This document shows positions 1 through 8,826 of a stretch of 45,218 nucleotides of DNA, piece after piece. Positions within the stretch are counted from its first letter, which is position 1. Each line of letters opens with the position of its first letter. The translations under genes and the position numbers were made by a program. This DNA comes from an uncultured Lachnospiraceae bacterium (GTDB taxonomy: Bacteria > Bacillota > Clostridia > Lachnospirales > Lachnospiraceae). Location: NCBI GenBank assembly GCA_947179245.1, contig CAMXBD010000007.1:1-45218 (forward strand), given 5' to 3'. Below the pieces are notes generated by a model, which was given only the letters and a program-made list of their open reading frames with translations, was not told the DNA's origin and did no database searches.

Positions 1-16
1 GTATAAAATTAGGTTA

Positions 17-53
17 AAAGTGGTGGAAAGTGGTGTGAAGTGGAATAAAGTGG
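17..53 (+). promoter_or_regulatory. MraZ operator, four direct repeats
   Basis: Four copies of AAAGTGG (the third is GAAGTGG) start at 17, 27, 37 and 47, an exact 10-bp period with 3-bp spacers. This matches the direct-repeat class of site that MraZ binds upstream of its own operon (AAAGTG-type boxes are described in Mollicutes and Bacillus). The mraZ start lies about 130 bp downstream. A TATAAA-like hexamer at 2-7 could be the -10 of the operon promoter; its -35 would be outside the window. Autorepression of the dcw operon is inferred from family knowledge. Confidence 0.85.
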
Positions 54-181
54 TAGAAATAGAACTGATTTTCCACATGGTATCCGTTTCCGTGGCAGAC
101 CACTTGATGCAATAAGTATTGAAACAGTGTATGGACGAAGAGAGCAGAGACGGACAGACACTTGAGGCAGGGTGATTGATG

Positions 182-613
182 ATGTTTATGGGAGAATACA
201 ATCACACAATCGACGCTAAAGGCAGGCTGATCGTTCCCTCGAAGTTCAGAGAGTCTCTGGGAGATACTTTCGTGGTGACAAAGGGGTTGGATGGCTGTCT
301 GTTTGTCTATGACAATGAAGAGTGGACTGCATTCGAGGAGAAACTGAAGTCACTGCCTATTACTAACAAAGAAGCCAGACAGTTTGTGAGATTTTTTCTG
401 GCAGGAGCTGCGGAAGTAGAAGTAGATAAACAGGGAAGAATCCTTGTTCCGAACATTTTAAGAGAATTTGCACAGATCAGCAAAGATGTCGTGCTGATCG
501 GTGTGGCAAGCAGAATAGAAATCTGGAGTAAAGAACGGTTCGACGGCATGGCAGCCTATGAGGACATGGATGAGATAGCAGAACATATGGCAGAACTCGG
601 ACTCGGAATTTAA
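182..613 (+). CDS. mraZ: MraZ, transcriptional regulator of the dcw operon
   Basis: A 143-residue protein with the usual MraZ/AbrB-like tandem swapped-hairpin fold. It begins [16 protein letters not shown] and carries the second conserved repeat ([12 protein letters not shown]) about 75 residues later. Family members form rings that bind the direct repeats upstream of their own gene and repress the dcw operon; four such repeats lie at 17-53. The frame is open from a TTG at 176 through ATGs at 179, 182 and 188. ATG 182 is chosen because it gives the standard N-terminus and sits 7 nt after GGGTG. First gene of a long co-directional cluster, 41 nt before rsmH. Confidence 0.95.
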   Translation: MFMGEYNHTIDAKGRLIVPSKFRESLGDTFVVTKGLDGCLFVYDNEEWTAFEEKLKSLPITNKEARQFVRFFLAGAAEVEVDKQGRILVPNILREFAQISKDVVLIGVASRIEIWSKERFDGMAAYEDMDEIAEHMAELGLGI

Positions 614-654
614 GAAGAATCCGACAATCATAAGACTTTACAACAGGGGTAAAG

Positions 655-1596
655 ATGGAATTTAAACACACATCGGTTCTCTTAGAGGAAACCATAGATA
701 ATTTACAGATCAGACCGGAAGGAATTTATGTGGATGGTACACTGGGCGGAGGAGGACATTCCAGCCGTATTGCATCTGAACTGACCGGGGCAGGCAGACT
801 TATCGGTATTGATCAGGATGAAGCGGCTATAGAGGCGGCGGGTGCAAGACTTAAACCTTATGAGGAGAGGGTCACACTGATCAGAGACAATTACTGCAAT
901 GCGAAACAGGCTCTTACAGGGCTTGGAATAGATAAAGTGGATGGTATCGTGCTGGACTTAGGAGTATCTTCTTTCCAGTTGGACAACGCTGAGAGAGGAT
1001 TCTCCTACAAGTATGATACGGCGCTTGATATGCGTATGGATCTGAGACAGGCGCTGACTGCCGCAGACATTATAAATAGTTATGACGAGATGCAGCTGTA
1101 TCATGTTATTAAAGATTATGGAGAAGAGCAGTTTGCTAAAAACATAGCAAAGCATATTGTGAATGCCAGAAAGGACAAGCCCATAGAGACGACGGGAGAG
1201 CTGAACGAGATTATTAAAGCGGCAATACCGGCAAAAATGAGGGCGACAGGAGGACACCCGTCCAAAAGAACTTTTCAGGCAATCAGGATAGAATGCAACA
1301 GGGAATTGGAAGTGCTTAAGGAATCTCTGGATGACTTTATTGAGATGCTAAATCCGGGCGGAAGAATCTGCATCATTACATTCCATTCTTTGGAAGACAG
1401 GATCGTGAAGACATCTTTTCGGAGAAATGAAAATCCGTGTACCTGTCCGTCGGATTTTCCTGTGTGTGTATGCGGACAAGTATCAAAAGGCAAAGTGATT
1501 ACCAGAAAGCCTGTCTTACCATCCGGAGAAGAGCTGGCAGACAATAAAAGATCTAAAAGCGCCAAACTCAGAGTATTTGAGCGAGGTGGACAGTAA
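655..1596 (+). CDS. rsmH: 16S rRNA m4C1402 methyltransferase RsmH (MraW)
   Basis: A 313-residue S-adenosylmethionine-dependent methyltransferase of the MraW/RsmH family, which N4-methylates C1402 in the decoding centre of 16S rRNA. It starts with the family signature HTSVLLEE. The SAM loop GTLGGGGHS is at about residues 28-36, a [16 protein letters not shown] block follows, and [18 protein letters not shown] lies near the C-terminus. Length is normal. The start has AGGGGTAAAG just upstream. It is the second gene of the dcw operon, the usual place in Firmicutes. Confidence 0.97.
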   Translation: MEFKHTSVLLEETIDNLQIRPEGIYVDGTLGGGGHSSRIASELTGAGRLIGIDQDEAAIEAAGARLKPYEERVTLIRDNYCNAKQALTGLGIDKVDGIVLDLGVSSFQLDNAERGFSYKYDTALDMRMDLRQALTAADIINSYDEMQLYHVIKDYGEEQFAKNIAKHIVNARKDKPIETTGELNEIIKAAIPAKMRATGGHPSKRTFQAIRIECNRELEVLKESLDDFIEMLNPGGRICIITFHSLEDRIVKTSFRRNENPCTCPSDFPVCVCGQVSKGKVITRKPVLPSGEELADNKRSKSAKLRVFERGGQ

Positions 1597-1616
1597 TATG
1601 AAGGGAAAGTAAAGTT

Positions 1617-2102
1617 ATGGCGTCTACAGGCAGAACAGTAAACAGAAATCGCACGGCAGATGCAAGGAGCCGTTATTATGTTCAAGGCAATGTTGTCAGA
1701 AAACTGGATGTAACCAAGGAAATAGAAAGACAGCCGCAGAAGAAAATAAGCAATACAGCACGCAAGAACAGGGAACGCGCTAAACATATGAGCGCCGGAT
1801 ATGTGCTTTTTCTCTGCATGGCGCTTATAGCAACGGGAATCATATTGGTAAACTATATCGGTTTACAGTCTGATATTACCAACAGTGTAAAGCATATCTC
1901 TACATTGGAGAAACAGTTAAACGATTTAAAACTTGCAAATGATGAGGAATATAGTAGAATAACAAGTAATATAGACTTGGAAGAGATTAAGAGAATTGCG
2001 ATTCAGGAATTAGGTATGCAGTATGCGGAAGAGGGACAGATCGTCTCATTTGCCAGTGAAAATCACGATTATGTGAAGCAGATGGCTGATATTCCGCAGT
2101 AA
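1617..2102 (+). CDS. ftsL: FtsL-type cell division protein
   Basis: A 161-residue single-pass membrane protein. A basic cytoplasmic N-terminal part of about 58 residues is followed by a transmembrane helix at about 60-82 and an extracellular coiled-coil region at about 83-125 (TLEKQLNDLKLANDEEYSRI). It ends with the IKRIAIQELGM segment common to FtsL/DivIC proteins. Sequence conservation in this family is low, so the call rests on topology, size and position between rsmH and the first PBP gene. FtsL acts with DivIC/FtsB and DivIB/FtsQ to activate septal synthesis by FtsW and PBP2B. Confidence 0.85.
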   Translation: MASTGRTVNRNRTADARSRYYVQGNVVRKLDVTKEIERQPQKKISNTARKNRERAKHMSAGYVLFLCMALIATGIILVNYIGLQSDITNSVKHISTLEKQLNDLKLANDEEYSRITSNIDLEEIKRIAIQELGMQYAEEGQIVSFASENHDYVKQMADIPQ

Positions 2103-2133
2103 GCATAACAGATAAAATTAAGCAGGTGAAGAT

Positions 2134-4419
2134 TTGAGCAGTCAGGTTAGAACAAAAAATCCTATCAACAAATTTACAATTAAGATGCGCAGAAAGCTAT
2201 TGGTACTGTTCCTTTTGGTACTGATAGCTTTTGTAGGGTTAAGCGTCCAGATATTTTTAATCACCAGAGATAACGGTGAAGAGTACAAGAAGCAGGTATT
2301 GTCACAGCAGGAATACGATTCAACGACGATTCCTTTTAAGAGGGGTAATATCGTTGATTCTAACGGCACGATTCTGGCAGTCAGCAACAAAGTCTACAAC
2401 GTTATTCTGGATACGAAAGTACTGATGAGTGATGAGGCAAATTTAGAGCCTACATTAGATGCGCTGCGAAAATGTTTTTCCATTGATACGAACGGCGTCA
2501 GGACTTATATTGCGGAGCACCCTAATTCCTCATATTATGTGATGGCAAGACGGGTGGAATATGAGAAGATGAATGCCTTTCAGGAGATAGCGAAAGATCC
2601 TGAGAATGGCAAGAACATTAAGGGCGTGTGGTTTGAGGATGAATACAAGAGAGAATATCCTAATGGTTCCCTTGCCTGTGATGTTATCGGATTTACGACT
2701 AATGACAATCAAGGTACATATGGTCTGGAAGAATTCTATAATGATACGCTCAGCGGCACTAACGGAAGAGAGTACGGCTATTTAAATGATGATTCCAATT
2801 TGGAGAGGACAACCATTCCGGCAGTGGACGGCTATAATATCCAGACTTCCATAGATGCGAATCTCCAGAGTATTGTGGAGAAATACTTAAAGGACTTTAA
2901 CGAAGAATACAAGGATGCCTACAGACCCGGAAACGCGGCAGAGAATGTAGGATGTATCATTATGGAGGTACATACGGGAAGAGTTCTTGCGATGGCGAAT
3001 TACCCGACATATGATCTGAATGATGCAAGAAATACCGATAATCTGATCGGCATGCCATTGGTGGACGATAAGGGTAACAGGACTGGCGAATATGTAACGC
3101 AGGAAAGCATAGCCGCCATGAATGATGAGGAGATGTACAGACAGCTGGACGCCCTGTGGAAGAATTTTTGCATTGCGAATGCCTATGAACCGGGGTCGGT
3201 ATCGAAACCTTTTACGGTGGCTGCGGCAATCGAGAGCGGAGCAATTACCGGGAATGAGGCTTATAACTGCGAAGGTGGGCTTCAGGTAGCGGATTGGCCG
3301 AAACCTATCAAGTGCCATCAGACGTATGGCGACGGTTATATTTCTGTACAGGAAGGTATTGAGAGATCCTGTAACGTTGTGCTGATGCATGTGGCATTTG
3401 CACTTGGCAAAAATGAGTTTGTAAATTATCAGCATCTGTTCGGTTTTGGGCTGAGGACGAATATTGATCTGGCAGGAGAAATGCGGACAGCCAGCTTAGT
3501 ATATACTAAAGATACGATGGGCACCGTGGAACTTGCAACTAATTCTTTCGGGCAAGGATATAACTCGACGATGATTCAGACAATGGCGGCTTTCTGCTCG
3601 CTGATTAACGGCGGTTATTATTATGAGCCGCATGTCGTGGATAAGATTACGACGGCGGACGGCGCCACTCTGGAAAATATTGAGCCGAGGGTCTTAAAGC
3701 AGACAATTTCGCAGTCTACCAGCGATACGATCATAGAATTTTGCAACACGGTTGTGACCGGAGAAAATGGTACCGGTAAGACGGCGAGACCTGCGGGATA
3801 TATGATCGGCGGTAAGACCGGAACAGCTGAGACGATTCCCCGTCGTAATAATGAATATGTCGTATCCTTCATGGGATACGCACCGGCACATGATCCGCAG
3901 ATTGCCATCTATGTGGTAGTGGATAGACCGAATGCATTTATTCAGGATGATGCGAAATATGCAACCCGGATTGTCAAAAAGATATTAACGGAGGCGCTTC
4001 CGTATCTGAATATTTTTATGACGGAAGAATTGACTGATAAAGAGCGGGAAGAGCTGGAGGAGTTAAAGATCCAGATCAGAATGCAGGATGGTGCGTCTGA
4101 AGAGCAGCTGACGGATGAAGAAGGCAATCCTATTGATCCCGATGAAGCAGGTGCGGAAGGAGAAGGTTCGGAAGAGGGAACAGATGAAGAAGGCGGCGAG
4201 ACAGCTGAAGATAAAGCACAGAGAGAGATATGGAAGACGTTTCCATTAGATCCCGAAACAGGGTATCTGAAAGATCCGAATACAGGAGATTTGTTTGATC
4301 CTGAAACTGGAGGTCAGGTAAATGCCGGCAGTCTGCTGGGTGAAGATGATCCAGAGGGAGAAGATGATTCCGAAGAGGGAGACGAGCCGGAGGAATCCGG
4401 CGATGAGGCAACAGAATAG
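2134..4419 (+). CDS. ftsI: Class B penicillin-binding protein (FtsI/PBP2B-like) with acidic tail
   Basis: A 761-residue septal transpeptidase candidate. It has a transmembrane anchor at about 21-43, a PBP dimerisation domain to about 230 and a transpeptidase domain with all three motifs: SVSK (catalytic Ser355), SCN (412-414) and KTG (559-561). It would cross-link peptidoglycan with FtsW. After the fold ends near residue 630 there is a tail of about 130 residues very rich in Glu and Asp, containing DPETG and DPNTG motifs; PASTA domains are absent. Translation starts at TTG 2134, 6 nt after AGGTGA. A second, distinct class B PBP follows directly, so one may serve vegetative division and the other sporulation. 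Confidence 0.93.
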   Translation: MSSQVRTKNPINKFTIKMRRKLLVLFLLVLIAFVGLSVQIFLITRDNGEEYKKQVLSQQEYDSTTIPFKRGNIVDSNGTILAVSNKVYNVILDTKVLMSDEANLEPTLDALRKCFSIDTNGVRTYIAEHPNSSYYVMARRVEYEKMNAFQEIAKDPENGKNIKGVWFEDEYKREYPNGSLACDVIGFTTNDNQGTYGLEEFYNDTLSGTNGREYGYLNDDSNLERTTIPAVDGYNIQTSIDANLQSIVEKYLKDFNEEYKDAYRPGNAAENVGCIIMEVHTGRVLAMANYPTYDLNDARNTDNLIGMPLVDDKGNRTGEYVTQESIAAMNDEEMYRQLDALWKNFCIANAYEPGSVSKPFTVAAAIESGAITGNEAYNCEGGLQVADWPKPIKCHQTYGDGYISVQEGIERSCNVVLMHVAFALGKNEFVNYQHLFGFGLRTNIDLAGEMRTASLVYTKDTMGTVELATNSFGQGYNSTMIQTMAAFCSLINGGYYYEPHVVDKITTADGATLENIEPRVLKQTISQSTSDTIIEFCNTVVTGENGTGKTARPAGYMIGGKTGTAETIPRRNNEYVVSFMGYAPAHDPQIAIYVVVDRPNAFIQDDAKYATRIVKKILTEALPYLNIFMTEELTDKEREELEELKIQIRMQDGASEEQLTDEEGNPIDPDEAGAEGEGSEEGTDEEGGETAEDKAQREIWKTFPLDPETGYLKDPNTGDLFDPETGGQVNAGSLLGEDDPEGEDDSEEGDEPEESGDEATE

Positions 4420-4433
4420 CATGAATTAAGAAT

Positions 4434-4482
4434 AACCTCATAGAAACGGTAATAAATTATATTAATACCTTTTTGTGAGGTT
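4434..4482 (+). promoter_or_regulatory. Inverted repeat covering the ribosome binding site of the second PBP
   Basis: AACCTCA at 4434-4440 is perfectly complementary to TGAGGTT at 4476-4482. The right arm contains the only plausible Shine-Dalgarno sequence (TGAGG) for the ATG at 4489. Folding would hide the ribosome binding site, so translation could be damped unless the stem is opened. The stem is only 7 bp with a 35-nt loop, so the regulatory role is inference. Confidence 0.4.
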
Positions 4483-4488
4483 TTCTAT

Positions 4489-6240
4489 ATGACACAGGAC
4501 ACACCCCATCTACACAAGACATACCACAGGAGTAAGACAGTGACGGTGATGTTTCTCTGTCTGGTTGTTTTTGCAGTGCTGATGGGACGACTGGTATATC
4601 TTATGGTCTTTCAATCAGAGTATTATACAATGAGAGCTAAGGAACTGCATGAGAGAGAGAGAAGTATCAAAGCAGCACGGGGTAGGATCATAGACGCTAA
4701 CGGGAAGATACTGGCGGACAATAAAACGGTATGTACCATTTCTGTGATCCACAGTCAAATCACGGATCAGGAAGAAGTGATTGCCATGCTGTGCAAGGAA
4801 CTGGGGCTTTCGGAGGAATATGTCCGCAAAAGGGTGGAAAAGTATTCTTCCATCGAAAAAATCAGGAGTAACGTAGATAAAAGCGTGGGCGACGCGATCC
4901 GAGCATATGATTTGGCGGGAGTCAAAGTGGATGAGGATTATAAGAGATATTATCCATACGATTCGCTTGGTTCTAAGGTGCTTGGATTTACGGGAGGCGA
5001 CAATCAGGGAATCATCGGATTGGAAGTTATCTATGAAGAATATTTACAGGGAGAGGCGGGAACAATCTTGACAGTGACTGACGCCAAAGGAGTGGAAGTG
5101 GCGGAGGAAGGGGAAGAGAGAGTGGAACCCGTAGGCGGGCAGGATCTGTATGTCAGTCTTGATATGAATATTCAAAGCTATGCTACGCAGCTTGCCATGC
5201 AGACCATGGAGACAAAAGAAGCGGACAGCGTGTCGATTCTTGTGATGAATCCGCAAAATGGAGAGATACTAGCCATGGTAAATGTGCCGGAGTTTAATTT
5301 AAATGACCCCTATACGCTGCCGGATGTGGAGGACAGCGATTCACTGAGTGAGGAGAAGAAACAGGAACTTTTAAACGGCATGTGGCGTAATGGCTGTATC
5401 AATGATACTTATGAGCCGGGGTCTACTTTTAAGATTGTCACGGCGGCTGCCGGACTGGAATCGGGTGCAGTCAAACCTACGGATACTTTTAACTGTCCGG
5501 GATATATTATGGTAGAAGACCGAAGGATCAGGTGCCATAAAGTAGCAGGTCATGGCACAGAAGACTTTGTTCAGGGAACTATGAATTCCTGTAATCCGGT
5601 ATTTATTACTGTGGGAATGCGAATCGGAGTGGAACGTTATTATTCGTATTTCAAGCAGTTCGGGCTGCTCGACAGAACAGGAATCGATCTGCCCGGTGAG
5701 GCGGGCACGATCATGCACAATGTGGAGAATATCGGTCCTGTGGAGCTTGCCACGATTTCCTTTGGTCAGTCCTTTCAGATTACACCGATCCAGCTGGCGG
5801 TGACGGCTTCTTCCATTATAAACGGCGGCAGGCGGGTAACGCCCCACTTTGGTGTGAGAGTGGCGGATGCAGATGGAACTAACAGTCATGTTTTCAGCTA
5901 TCCTGTCAGAGATAATGTGGTATCTGAGGAAACTTCCGAGACCATGCGGTATATATTGGAGCAGGTAGTGGCGGAAGGAAGCGGTAAGAATGGCGCTGTG
6001 GAAGGATACCGTGTGGGCGGCAAGACGGCTACCAGCCAGACGCTGCCGAGAGGAAGCGGCAAATACATAGCATCATTTTTAGGATTTGCTCCGGCGGATA
6101 ATCCTCAGGTATTGGCAGTTGCGATCATTAATAATCCGCAGGGAACTTATTACGGAGGGCAGATTGCTGCTCCGGTGGTGCGACAGCTTTTTGAAAACAT
6201 TCTTCCATATTTGGAGGAGATGGACTATAATAGGACATGA
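4489..6240 (+). CDS. Class B penicillin-binding protein, SpoVD/FtsI-like, KTA motif
   Basis: A 583-residue PBP with a transmembrane helix at about 18-41, the GRIIDANGKILA dimerisation-domain motif and a transpeptidase domain. The SxxK motif is STFK (Ser312) and the second motif is SCN (367-369). The third motif reads KTA (512-514) in GGKTATSQ instead of KTG. It sits where Firmicutes carry spoVD, the spore-cortex partner of SpoVE, but has no C-terminal PASTA domain, so a vegetative role is not excluded. The ATG start is preceded by TGAGG inside an inverted repeat. The KTA change is read directly from GGC GGC AAG ACG GCT ACC. Confidence 0.92.
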   Translation: MTQDTPHLHKTYHRSKTVTVMFLCLVVFAVLMGRLVYLMVFQSEYYTMRAKELHERERSIKAARGRIIDANGKILADNKTVCTISVIHSQITDQEEVIAMLCKELGLSEEYVRKRVEKYSSIEKIRSNVDKSVGDAIRAYDLAGVKVDEDYKRYYPYDSLGSKVLGFTGGDNQGIIGLEVIYEEYLQGEAGTILTVTDAKGVEVAEEGEERVEPVGGQDLYVSLDMNIQSYATQLAMQTMETKEADSVSILVMNPQNGEILAMVNVPEFNLNDPYTLPDVEDSDSLSEEKKQELLNGMWRNGCINDTYEPGSTFKIVTAAAGLESGAVKPTDTFNCPGYIMVEDRRIRCHKVAGHGTEDFVQGTMNSCNPVFITVGMRIGVERYYSYFKQFGLLDRTGIDLPGEAGTIMHNVENIGPVELATISFGQSFQITPIQLAVTASSIINGGRRVTPHFGVRVADADGTNSHVFSYPVRDNVVSEETSETMRYILEQVVAEGSGKNGAVEGYRVGGKTATSQTLPRGSGKYIASFLGFAPADNPQVLAVAIINNPQGTYYGGQIAAPVVRQLFENILPYLEEMDYNRT

Positions 6241-6281
6241 AGTTGTACTAAGGCTGCAAAAAACGCAGCCTAAGAACAACT
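6241..6281. repeat. Long imperfect hairpin after the second PBP gene
   Basis: The 17-nt arms 6241-6257 and 6265-6281 are complementary at 15 of 17 positions, around a loop of seven bases that is nearly all A. The GC-rich inner part is GGCTGC/GCAGCC. There is no T-tract on the plus strand after it, so it is not a textbook terminator. It may slow transcription or protect the upstream mRNA end. A second small dyad (CAAGAACAG at 6294-6302 with CTGTTCTTG at 6308-6316) follows. Confidence 0.6.
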
Positions 6282-6301
6282 AAGTCATGTCCGCAAGAAC
6301 A

Positions 6302-6402
6302 GCGGAGCTGTTCTTGATGGGAATTGCAAAAAGCGTGCATTCTCTGCATGATATGCGGAGCTGTTCTTGATGGGAATTGCAAAAAGTGTGCATTCTCTGC
6401 AT
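6302..6402. repeat. Tandem 48-bp direct repeat upstream of mraY
   Basis: The 48-bp stretch 6302-6349 recurs at 6355-6402 with one difference (GCGTGC versus GTGTGC), a period of 53 bp. It is non-coding in the chosen annotation. It was probably made by a recent tandem duplication, and it enlarges the gap between the second PBP and mraY. Confidence 0.85.
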
Positions 6403-6435
6403 AGTGAAGTGGTTAGACGTAGTGATGGAGGCGTT

Positions 6436-7395
6436 ATGAATACAACGATTTTAATGTCGGTAATGATATCTTTTGCGATAAGTGTGGTTTTGGGACCGGT
6501 GGTGATTCCTTTCTTAAAAAGACTTAAGGTCGGGCAGACCGAGAGGGAGGAAGGACCGCAGAGCCATTTGAAGAAAAACGGAACACCGACAATGGGTGGT
6601 ATCCTTATTTTGGTGAGTGTGGTGATCACTTCTATTTTCTTTGTAAAAGATTATCCGAGAATCATTCCGATTCTGTTTCTGACGCTCGGATTTGGTCTGA
6701 TTGGATTTATGGATGACTATATTAAAGTTGTGTTGAAGCGCTCCATGGGGCTTAGGGCATGGCAGAAGTTTACGTTGCAGATTGTGGTGACGGCAATCTT
6801 TACTTTTTATCTGATGCGGTATACGGATGTGTCACTCACAATGAAGGTTCCGTTTCTTGACGGAGTGTATCTGGACTTCGGGTGGGCAAATATTCCGATT
6901 CTGTTTTTTATTGTGATCGGAACCGTTAATGGCACGAATTTTACTGATGGGTTAGACGGACTGGCAAGTTCGGTTACTGTGCTGGTGGCTACATTTTTCA
7001 GTGTGGTTGCGATCGGTACGGGAAGTGGTATTGAACCGATCACCTGCGCTGTTGTGGGAGCGTTGTTAGGTTTCCTGCTGTTTAATGTATATCCGGCGAG
7101 TGTATTTATGGGGGATACGGGTTCTCTTGCGCTGGGCGGCTTTGTGGCGGCTGCGGCTTATATGATGCAGATGCCCCTTTTTATTGTGATTGTGGGATTT
7201 ATTTATATGGTAGAAGTCCTGTCTGTAATTATGCAGGTCACATACTTTAAGATGACCGGCGGGAAGCGTATTTTTAAAATGGCGCCGATACATCATCACT
7301 TCGAGCTGTGTGGCTGGTCGGAGACGAGAGTGGTTGCTGTATTTTCTATTGTGACAGCATTATTATGTCTGACAGCCTTGATGGGTATCTGGTAG
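6436..7395 (+). CDS. mraY: Phospho-N-acetylmuramoyl-pentapeptide-transferase MraY
   Basis: A 319-residue polytopic enzyme of about ten helices that moves phospho-MurNAc-pentapeptide onto undecaprenyl phosphate to make lipid I. Visible motifs are the substrate-binding segment GTPTMGG, the catalytic MDDYIK, NFTDGLDGLA and the HHHFE loop near the C-terminus. The frame is open to 6367, but ATG 6436 is chosen because GGAGG lies just upstream and the protein then starts MNTTILMSVMISF as in the family. The upstream extension would read through the tandem repeat at 6302-6402. Confidence 0.97.
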   Translation: MNTTILMSVMISFAISVVLGPVVIPFLKRLKVGQTEREEGPQSHLKKNGTPTMGGILILVSVVITSIFFVKDYPRIIPILFLTLGFGLIGFMDDYIKVVLKRSMGLRAWQKFTLQIVVTAIFTFYLMRYTDVSLTMKVPFLDGVYLDFGWANIPILFFIVIGTVNGTNFTDGLDGLASSVTVLVATFFSVVAIGTGSGIEPITCAVVGALLGFLLFNVYPASVFMGDTGSLALGGFVAAAAYMMQMPLFIVIVGFIYMVEVLSVIMQVTYFKMTGGKRIFKMAPIHHHFELCGWSETRVVAVFSIVTALLCLTALMGIW

Positions 7396-7446
7396 ACTGT
7401 GCGGGCTGAACAGATAGAGAGATATGGATAGCAGGAGTGTGTGAAA

Positions 7447-8826
7447 ATGTGTGACAATAAGGATTTACAAGGTAAAAGAGTATTAGTGATCGGTTCGGGA
7501 CTCAGCGGAATGGGTGCGGTGGAAGCATTGTGCCATGTGGGTGCGCATCCTATCCTGTTCGATGCCAACAATCAGTTGAGCATAGAGACGGTCAAAGCAA
7601 AGCTGGCACAGGGTACGGAAGTGGATGTGTTCTTAGGAGAGCTTCCGGAGGAGATATTAGAGTCTGTTTCATTGGCAGTTTTCAGTCCGGGAGTACCTAC
7701 GGATACAGAATTTGCGGAAAAGTTTCGTGCTAAGGATATTAAGATCTGGGGCGAGATAGAATTGGCTTACAGACTTGGCAAGGGGAAGGTTATCGGTATT
7801 ACCGGTACGAATGGGAAGACCACTACAACTTCACTGGTAGGTGAGATCATGTCGGCATATTGCAGCAACGTAGATGTGGTGGGTAATATCGGTAATCCAT
7901 ATACATTGACGGCTCTTAATACTACAGAGGACAGCGTGACAGTGGCGGAGATCAGCAGTTTCCAACTGGAGACAACAGAGAGATTTTGCCCTGATGTGTC
8001 GGCGGTATTAAATATAACGCCCGATCATCTGAACAGACATCATACCATGGAAAATTATGCGGCGGTCAAGGAGGCTATCACAAAGAATCAGACGGATAAG
8101 CAGACATGTGTACTCAACTATGACAATGCTTACACACGTGCAATCGGAGATAGATGTCCGGCACAGGTGGTCTGGTTTTCATCGACGCATAGGCTGACGG
8201 ATGGTTTTTATCTGGAAGGGGAGGACATCTGTCTTTCAGAAGACGGAACGGCTGTACATCTTATGAATATTCATGACATGAATCTGGTAGGTATGTGTAA
8301 CGTGGAGAATGTGATGGCAGCGATTGCAGTCACGCGGGCGATGGGGGTTCCCATGGAGACGATCCTGTCTGTGGTCAGAGAATTTAAAGCGGTGGAACAC
8401 AGAATAGAATTTGTGGCAAATAAGAGAGGCGTTGATTATTACAATGATTCCAAAGGTACGAATCCGGATGCTGCGATTCAGGGAATTAAGGCGATGAGCA
8501 AACCGACCGTGCTGATCGGCGGCGGTTATGATAAGCAGAGCGAGTATGATGAGTGGATCGAGGCTTTCGGAGATAAAGTGAAATGTCTGGTGCTTATCGG
8601 ACAGACGAGGGAAAAGATTGCAGATTGTGCAAGAAAGCATGGTGTAGAAAATATTATTCTGGCAGACAGCTTTGAGGAAGCGTTTGCGATATGTGTCAAG
8701 CAGGCACAAAAAGGCGATGCGGTGTTACTATCTCCAGCATGTGCAAGCTGGGGAATGTTCCCGAATTATGAAGTCAGAGGTAAATTGTTCAAAGAACTTG
8801 TAAATAATCTGGAGGAATCAGAATAA
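7447..8826 (+). CDS. murD: UDP-N-acetylmuramoylalanine--D-glutamate ligase MurD
   Basis: A 459-residue Mur ligase that adds D-Glu to UDP-MurNAc-L-Ala in the cytoplasm. An N-terminal Rossmann-like domain starts with RVLVIGSGLSG, followed by the ATP-binding loop GITGTNGKTTTT, the NITPDHLNRH motif and the YYNDSKGTNPDA segment of the C-terminal half. ATG 7447 is preferred to the in-frame GTG 7441 because AGGAG at 7433-7437 is 9 nt away from it but only 3 nt from the GTG. The gene ends exactly where ftsW begins, suggesting translational coupling. Confidence 0.96.
   Translation: MCDNKDLQGKRVLVIGSGLSGMGAVEALCHVGAHPILFDANNQLSIETVKAKLAQGTEVDVFLGELPEEILESVSLAVFSPGVPTDTEFAEKFRAKDIKIWGEIELAYRLGKGKVIGITGTNGKTTTTSLVGEIMSAYCSNVDVVGNIGNPYTLTALNTTEDSVTVAEISSFQLETTERFCPDVSAVLNITPDHLNRHHTMENYAAVKEAITKNQTDKQTCVLNYDNAYTRAIGDRCPAQVVWFSSTHRLTDGFYLEGEDICLSEDGTAVHLMNIHDMNLVGMCNVENVMAAIAVTRAMGVPMETILSVVREFKAVEHRIEFVANKRGVDYYNDSKGTNPDAAIQGIKAMSKPTVLIGGGYDKQSEYDEWIEAFGDKVKCLVLIGQTREKIADCARKHGVENIILADSFEEAFAICVKQAQKGDAVLLSPACASWGMFPNYEVRGKLFKELVNNLEESE

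Noticed and set aside
6302-6402. Start of a CRISPR array
   Set aside because: Only two copies with a 5-bp gap and no spacers; a tandem duplication explains it.
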